From Aliamphritea hakodatensis (lineage in GTDB: Bacteria; Pseudomonadota; Gammaproteobacteria; Pseudomonadales; Balneatricaceae), in the NCBI RefSeq assembly GCF_024347195.1, contig NZ_AP025281.1:1798001-1862000 (forward strand): a DNA stretch of 64,000 nt, in the 5' to 3' direction. A program made the translations under genes and the position numbers. How positions within the stretch are numbered: position 1 is the first letter of the stretch; each line of letters opens with the position of its first letter. The notes beneath the pieces are model-generated. The model searched no databases, was not told where the DNA came from, and saw only the letters and a list, made by a program, of their open reading frames with translations. This document shows, one piece after another, positions 59,033 through 64,000 of this stretch.

Positions 59033-62000
59033 AGGCGTTACTCAGTATCCGTGGCTTTCTGGCGTTTATCAGCGTGGCATTTATTAATGCTTTCGTCGAT
59101 CTTGGCCATAAAATCATCATTCAGAATACCCTGTTCAAAAGCTATGACGGTGATCTGCAGATCATTCTGACCGCGGTGATCAATGGTTTGATTCTGTTGC
59201 CGTTTATTATGCTGTTTACCCCCTCCGGTTTTGTATCGGATAAGTTTCCCAAGCACCGGGTGATGCAGCTTTCAGCGGTGGCGGCAGTGGCAATCACCCT
59301 GCTGATTACCCTGAGTTACTATCAGGGCTGGTTTATTACCGCCTTTGCCCTGACGTTTGTACTGGCGCTGCAGAGTGCATTTTATTCACCTTCCAAATAC
59401 GGCTATATCAAGGAATTGGTGGGGGTTGATAACATCAGTGAAGGTAACGGCTGGATTCAGGCGGTAACCATGATCGCTATTCTGTCCGGCATTGTGGTGT
59501 TTTCACTGTTGTATGAGACCCGGGTGGCGGAGCTGGTAGCGATTACACCTGAGCTGAGCCTGACATCTGTCGCGCCGCTGGGATGGCTGCTGGTGGCCGG
59601 CTCGGTGATTGAACTTATGCTGGCGATGCGTCTGCCTGCCACCCGGCAGTTGGATGAGAAAGCCCGGTTTGACTGGAAGGCTTACCGTACCGGTAAAACG
59701 CTGATGGCGAATCTTGGTCTGATTTACCGCAGCCGGACTATCTGGCTGTCGATCATCGGTATCGGTATTTTCTGGTCCATTTGTCAGATGATGCTGGCAG
59801 TGTTTCCGGCCTTTGCGGAAGACCGTCTGGGGCAGACCAATACCTTTGTGATTCAGGGCACCATGGCGATGTCCGGCATCGGCATTATGGTCGGTGCTAT
59901 GCTGGCAGGCCGTTTATCCAGCCACTATATCAATACCGGCCTGATTCCGCTGGGTGCCGCCGGTGTGACATTAGGGCTGTTTCTGTTGCCTCAGCTGGAT
60001 ACGATGACAGCGCAGGCCATGGCGTTCTTCCTGATTGGTGTGTGTGGTTCTTTACTGAATGTGCCTCTGAATGCGCTGGTACAGTTCCATGCCCGGATGG
60101 AAGATACCGGTAAGGTGCTGGCGGGTAATAATTTCATTCAGAATTTGATGATGCTGAGTTTTCTGGCGCTGACCGCGGTGTTTGCATACCTGAGTCTGGA
60201 TGCGATCTGGCTGATGTGGTTCCTGGTGATTCTGGCGCTGGGCGGTGCTGTGTTTGCTATCTCTACGTTACCGGAAGCGCTGATCCGGGTGCTGGCGGCG
60301 ATTCTTATGCGCCGTAAATATAATTTACAGGTGCTGGGCTTTGAAAATCTGCCCCGGGCCGGCACTGGTGTGCTGATGCTGGGTAATCATATCAGCTGGC
60401 TGGACTGGGCAATGATTCAGATAGCCTGTCCACGTCATATCCATTTCGTGATGGAAAAAACGATTTATGAGCGCTGGTATCTGAAGTGGTTCCTATCACT
60501 GTACAAGGTTGTACCGATTTCTGCAGGCAGTAACCGCACGGCGCTGAACAAGGTGCGGGATTTGCTGAATGATGGTCAGGTGGTGTGTCTGTTCCCTGAA
60601 GGCGCTATCAGTCATACCGGACAGATTGGTGAGTTTAAGCGTGGCTTTGAAAAGGCCTGTGAAGATGCCAGTGGGGTGATTCTGCCGTTTTACCTGCGCG
60701 GCTTGTGGGGCAGCCGTTTCTCCCGCTCTACCGATAAGATGAAGAGTCTGCGTCGCAGCGGTCTGAAGCGTGATGTGATTGTCGCGTACGGTAAGCCGTT
60801 ACCCATTAACAGCACGGCGATTACGGTGAAAAAGAAGGTCACTGAGCTGTCTATTCATGCCTGGGACGAGCATACCAACGGCCTGGAAGCATTGCCGCAG
60901 AGTTTTATCCGTACGGCGAAGCAGGGGATGTCGGATATGGCCATTGCAGATGTGCAGGGTGATCCGCTTAGCTACCGTCGTTTACTGACGGCCTGTACGA
61001 TTTTCAGCCGTCGGCTTAACCGGGCTGAAGGGCAGCGTCTGGGTATTCTGATGCCGACTTCCAGTGCCGGTGCTATTGCCAATATGGCGGCGCTGTTTGC
61101 CGGTAAAACGCTGGTGAACCTGAACTTCACTGCATCTGAGCAGGCGCTTTTGTCTGCGATGGAACAGGCAGAGGTGAAAACCATCCTGACGGCGCATAAA
61201 TTCATTACCAGGCTGAACGCCCGGGGCATTGATACCGCGCCGCTGTTAGCCGGTAAACAGGTTATTTACATGGAAGATGTAAAAGCCGGGGTGTCGAAAG
61301 CTGAAGGTTTGCTGACGATGCTGATGGTCAGTGTGTTGCCTGCAGGCATTTTAAGCCGCTGGTATGGCCGTCACAGCCATCTGCATGATACGGCTGCAAT
61401 TCTGTTCTCTTCTGGCAGTGAAGGCGCGCCGAAAGGGGTTATGCTGAGCCACCGGAACATTCTGGCCAACCTTAAACAGATTGCTGATGTGCTGAATGTC
61501 CGGGATGAGGACTGCATTATGGCGACCCTGCCGCTGTTCCATGCATTCGGTTTAACTGTGACCTGCTTTATGCCACTGTTGGAAGGCATTCCCGTTGTCT
61601 GTCATCCGGACCCTACTGACGCACAGAATATCGGTAAGGGTGTAGCCCGTTATAAAGCAACCATGATGTGTGCCACGTCAACCTTTCTGCGGTTGTATAC
61701 CCGGAATAAACGCCTGCATCCGCTGATGTTCAGCAGCCTGCGAATTGCCGTGGCCGGTGCCGAACGCCTTGACCCTAAAATCCAGCAGGATTTTGAGCAG
61801 CGCTTTAAAGTGCCGATTGTGGAAGGCTATGGCTGTACTGAAACGACACCGGTTGCCGGGGTAAATCTGCCCGATCATTTATCACCTGAAGGCTGGTTTG
61901 TTCAGGAAGGTACCCGGGCCGGTACTGTGGGGCTGGCACTGCCGGGTTCTACATTCCGCATCGTTGATCCGGTCAGCCTGGAGGAGTTGCCGACCGGTGA

Positions 62001-62499
62001 GGAAGGGCTGATTCTGATTGGCGGTACCCAGATCATGCAGGGTTACCTGAATAATCCGGATAAAACCGCCGATGTGGTGGTCGAGATGGACGGTTTACGC
62101 TGGTACAAGAGTGGTGATAAAGGCCGGGTGGATGAAGACGGTTTCCTGACCATTGTTGACCGCTATTCACGGTTTGCCAAACTGGGCGGCGAGATGGTCA
62201 GCCTGGGAGCCGTTGAAACGGCGATCCGGCAGATTATTCAGCGGGATGAAGCCCATGATGATGTCCGCCTGGTGGCGGTTAATCTGCCGGATGAAAAGAA
62301 AGGGGAAAAAGTTGTCTTGCTGATTGAGGCACTGGCAAACCTGACACCGGATCTGTTGCGTAACCAGCTTGTTGAAAATGGATTACAGCCGCTGATGCTG
62401 CCGGCTAAGATCTTCACTGTTGATGAAGTACCGGTATTGGGCAGCGGTAAAACGGACTATCCGGCAGCTAAGATTCTGGCTGAAGCGGCTGTTAGCTGA
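59029..62499 (+). CDS. aas: Fused LplT-type transporter, PlsC acyltransferase and acyl-ACP synthetase (Aas-like)
   Basis: The 1,156-residue protein joins three units. About 1-420 is an MFS-type membrane domain like the lysophospholipid flippase LplT (FVSDKFPKHRVMQ, SAFYSPSKYGYIKELVG). About 430-620 is a PlsC-type acyltransferase with HxxxxD at H454/D459 (GNHISWLDW) and FPEGAISHTG. About 640-1150 is an AMP-binding acyl-ACP synthetase (ILFSSGSEGAPKGVMLSHRN, then EGYGCTETTP and YKSGDKGRVDEDGFLTIVDR). In E. coli lplT and aas are separate adjacent genes; together they import and re-acylate lysophospholipids. The gene overlaps the TetR gene by four bases. Confidence 0.92.
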   Translation: MKALLSIRGFLAFISVAFINAFVDLGHKIIIQNTLFKSYDGDLQIILTAVINGLILLPFIMLFTPSGFVSDKFPKHRVMQLSAVAAVAITLLITLSYYQGWFITAFALTFVLALQSAFYSPSKYGYIKELVGVDNISEGNGWIQAVTMIAILSGIVVFSLLYETRVAELVAITPELSLTSVAPLGWLLVAGSVIELMLAMRLPATRQLDEKARFDWKAYRTGKTLMANLGLIYRSRTIWLSIIGIGIFWSICQMMLAVFPAFAEDRLGQTNTFVIQGTMAMSGIGIMVGAMLAGRLSSHYINTGLIPLGAAGVTLGLFLLPQLDTMTAQAMAFFLIGVCGSLLNVPLNALVQFHARMEDTGKVLAGNNFIQNLMMLSFLALTAVFAYLSLDAIWLMWFLVILALGGAVFAISTLPEALIRVLAAILMRRKYNLQVLGFENLPRAGTGVLMLGNHISWLDWAMIQIACPRHIHFVMEKTIYERWYLKWFLSLYKVVPISAGSNRTALNKVRDLLNDGQVVCLFPEGAISHTGQIGEFKRGFEKACEDASGVILPFYLRGLWGSRFSRSTDKMKSLRRSGLKRDVIVAYGKPLPINSTAITVKKKVTELSIHAWDEHTNGLEALPQSFIRTAKQGMSDMAIADVQGDPLSYRRLLTACTIFSRRLNRAEGQRLGILMPTSSAGAIANMAALFAGKTLVNLNFTASEQALLSAMEQAEVKTILTAHKFITRLNARGIDTAPLLAGKQVIYMEDVKAGVSKAEGLLTMLMVSVLPAGILSRWYGRHSHLHDTAAILFSSGSEGAPKGVMLSHRNILANLKQIADVLNVRDEDCIMATLPLFHAFGLTVTCFMPLLEGIPVVCHPDPTDAQNIGKGVARYKATMMCATSTFLRLYTRNKRLHPLMFSSLRIAVAGAERLDPKIQQDFEQRFKVPIVEGYGCTETTPVAGVNLPDHLSPEGWFVQEGTRAGTVGLALPGSTFRIVDPVSLEELPTGEEGLILIGGTQIMQGYLNNPDKTADVVVEMDGLRWYKSGDKGRVDEDGFLTIVDRYSRFAKLGGEMVSLGAVETAIRQIIQRDEAHDDVRLVAVNLPDEKKGEKVVLLIEALANLTPDLLRNQLVENGLQPLMLPAKIFTVDEVPVLGSGKTDYPAAKILAEAAVS

Positions 62500-62519
62500 T
62501 GTCTGTTCAGGCAGGGTAA

Positions 62520-62552
62520 GGAGAAATCATCAATAATAAAGGTGATTTCTCC
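62520..62552 (+). terminator. Hairpin after the aas-like gene
   Basis: GGAGAAATCATC and GGTGATTTCTCC form a 12-bp stem (one G-U pair) with a nine-base loop, but no T-run follows. It may be a Rho-dependent or weak terminator. Confidence 0.45.
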
Positions 62553-62587
62553 GGTATACAGCTTGGGCAGAACAGGGATTAGCGATC

Positions 62588-62989
62588 ATGCAGACAGTAC
62601 ACGGAACCATACGTTTAAGTGTTGAGGGCAGAATATTAACCATTGAAGGAAGGGGGCCATGGAATCTGGAATCCATCGATTTGAGTGTTGATTCCATCGG
62701 TGATGATTTACGTGCCCTTTATGGTGCTCCCTGGGGAGCGTTGGTCATGGTTGAAGGGGATTCTATCCTGGTGCCGGATGCGGAAGCCCGGCTCATCGAT
62801 GTGGTCCGTGATGACCGTGATAAAGGGCGACTGGCCACGGCATTGGTGCTGGGAGAATGCTCCGTTCCAGGGCTGGTGACCCAGCACCTGCAGGAGATCT
62901 ATACCGCCGCAGGAGATGTGTTTCAGGCGTTCAGTGATGCTGATGATGCCCGGCGCTGGCTCAACGCCCGGATTAACGCGGCAGGTTAG
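62588..62989 (+). CDS. Hypothetical protein, possibly STAS/SpoIIAA-like
   Basis: The 133-residue soluble protein has an alternating beta-alpha pattern (TIRLSVEGRILTIEGRGPWN; WGALVMVEGDSILVP; RLATALVLGECSVPG) and ends with FSDADDARRWLNARI, a helix typical of SpoIIAA/STAS-like domains. No catalytic motif is seen and no family is named with certainty. Its last 17 bases overlap the 3' end of the convergent glycosyltransferase gene. Confidence 0.65.
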   Translation: MQTVHGTIRLSVEGRILTIEGRGPWNLESIDLSVDSIGDDLRALYGAPWGALVMVEGDSILVPDAEARLIDVVRDDRDKGRLATALVLGECSVPGLVTQHLQEIYTAAGDVFQAFSDADDARRWLNARINAAG

Positions 62990-64000
62990 AACCACGTTCA
63001 GTAACCTCCATTTCAGACCATAACTGTTCACTGAGGGACGCGACCGGCGTCTGGCAGTTATCGGCAATCCAGCAGGCCAGTGCGCCGGCAACATCCGGAT
63101 ATTTCTGGGCCACGGGTGCGGGTTTATCCAGCCATGATGCAAATATATCTGCAGAGAAATGTTCAAAACTGTCTGCCAACTGAAGGTGTTTCAGAATAGC
63201 GGCGTTGGAGCGCTGTTCAGGCTGGCCATTCAGTGGCTTGGTCAGCAGTTTTTTTCCTGTCTGCAAGACTTCACTGGCCAGCCCGAATCCACTGTTGGCA
63301 ATAACTCCCGCGCTGCTTTGCATATCCCGTGGGAAGTTTTCCCGGGAGAAAGGGCACAGCCTGATATGTTGCCGTTGCTGAATGTGCGGCGTATCACAGT
63401 AAACATAGAAGCGGTAATCTTTGAGCGGCTGTAGCCACCGCAGTATTTGCTCCGGTGGCTCAAACGGCAGGTAGACCAGGATCTTATCCTGCTCGACAGG
63501 CTGGTCCGGTGACGGAGGGCTGATCAGCGGTGGCAGGATCGGCGCATTAAACTGGTGCCAGTGTAAGCCGATGGCCAGGCTGACCGGTGCAAACAGCCGG
63601 GTGCCGGGCAGCATGGCGTATTTGATATCCGGTCCCGGCAGGTTGTGCTCAAACGCATACTGATGGGCAATGCCGATAGAGGGCTTACCCTGTAACCGGG
63701 CCGCCCAGGCCGTAACAGGTTCGAAGTCGCTGATGATCAGGTCGTAACCGCTCAGTTCCAGATGCCGGATGTCCCGGTAAAATCTTGTGAGGTTATTATT
63801 AAGGCAGGTTTTCAGTTTTCTGACCTGCCCCTGTTCGACAATGAAAGTCAGCCCCTGTCTGACTGTGTAATCTCCGAAAGGCTGCATGTCGAAGAGTTTG
63901 TCAGCGGGCCGTCCGGAGAACAGATAGTCGACCTCAATGCCCTGTTCTCGCAGTTTGTTGGCCATCACCCGGGCCCGGGTGATGTGGCCGTTACCGGTCG
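62973..64000 (-). CDS. Glycosyltransferase of the MJ1255/VC2487 type, 5' end beyond the window
   Basis: At least 342 residues are present and the reading frame continues to the right edge (TGNGHITRARVMANKLREQG), so the start codon is outside. The N-terminal GTGNGHxxRA motif and the later ANSGFGLASEVLQTGKKLLTKPL are the two halves of a GT-B fold like MurG/GT28 enzymes. The MJ1255/VC2487 family has exactly this N-terminal motif; its acceptor is not known to me. An internal GTG/ATG at 63965-63968 is not the true start. It is convergent with the small hypothetical gene and overlaps it by 17 bases. Confidence 0.82.
   Translation of the reverse strand, partial: TGNGHITRARVMANKLREQGIEVDYLFSGRPADKLFDMQPFGDYTVRQGLTFIVEQGQVRKLKTCLNNNLTRFYRDIRHLELSGYDLIISDFEPVTAWAARLQGKPSIGIAHQYAFEHNLPGPDIKYAMLPGTRLFAPVSLAIGLHWHQFNAPILPPLISPPSPDQPVEQDKILVYLPFEPPEQILRWLQPLKDYRFYVYCDTPHIQQRQHIRLCPFSRENFPRDMQSSAGVIANSGFGLASEVLQTGKKLLTKPLNGQPEQRSNAAILKHLQLADSFEHFSADIFASWLDKPAPVAQKYPDVAGALACWIADNCQTPVASLSEQLWSEMEVTERGSNLPR

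Overview
The window looks like chromosome of a marine, aerobic gammaproteobacterium, most likely an Oceanospirillaceae-type organism (Marinobacterium, Amphritea, Neptunomonas or similar). That placement is an inference from gene content: a DddP-type DMSP lyase, a soxXYZAKB thiosulfate oxidation cluster, a giant LapA-like type I secreted adhesin, and gammaproteobacterial housekeeping genes (ttcA, epmC, dgt, yciH, srkA, metG, trmA). No species-diagnostic sequence (rRNA, tRNA) is present.

Layout. 1-2100: a divergent trpBA-like pair (trpA runs off the left edge) facing a TetR-family regulator. 2150-6040: a small DUF3565 protein, then a two-gene DMSP-related unit: an N-methyl-amine-demethylase-like flavoprotein (DgcA/TMADH family) and dddP, separated by a perfect 16-bp hairpin. 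6040-6741: AT-rich non-coding DNA. 6742-32172: one 25.4-kb gene encoding an ~8,476-residue adhesin. It has an N-terminal retention module with a TAAG LapG-type cleavage site, 48 tandem 147-residue repeats, and a C-terminal tip with PA14-like, VCBS-like, vWA, RTX and type I secretion signal regions. 32260-37418: its secretion machine (ABC transporter, HlyD-type adaptor, TolC-type outer membrane protein).

37594-39841: ttcA, a YaiI/DUF188 gene and a frameshifted enoyl-CoA hydratase gene. 40108-44474: soxX-Y-Z-A-K-B with an intrinsic terminator between soxK and soxB; SoxA has only one haem motif. 44616-45955: a lipoprotein and epmC. 46005-47637 (minus): a copper-delivery trio (membrane protein, Sco, PCu(A)C). 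47797-49668: dgt, yciH and an unlisted 37-residue membrane protein. 49731-50723 (minus): a MetF-like protein lacking the usual catalytic acids. 50895-52301: DUF1285 protein, a cupredoxin and a lipoprotein. 52382-56913 (minus): zinc-ribbon membrane protein, TPR-like protein, srkA, CYTH protein and metG. 57184-62499: trmA, then a TetR gene preceded by two identical palindromes and followed by a fused LplT-PlsC-acyl-ACP synthetase (Aas-like) gene. 62588-64000: a small hypothetical gene and, convergent with it, a glycosyltransferase cut by the right edge.

How the parts may work together: the adhesin and its T1SS form a surface attachment system of the Lap type, although the LapD/LapG control proteins are not in this window. 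DddP would release DMS and acrylate from DMSP, and the Sox enzymes would oxidise thiosulfate in the periplasm, consistent with life on algal or particle surfaces. That ecological reading is inference. No CRISPR array, rRNA, tRNA or intact mobile element was seen.
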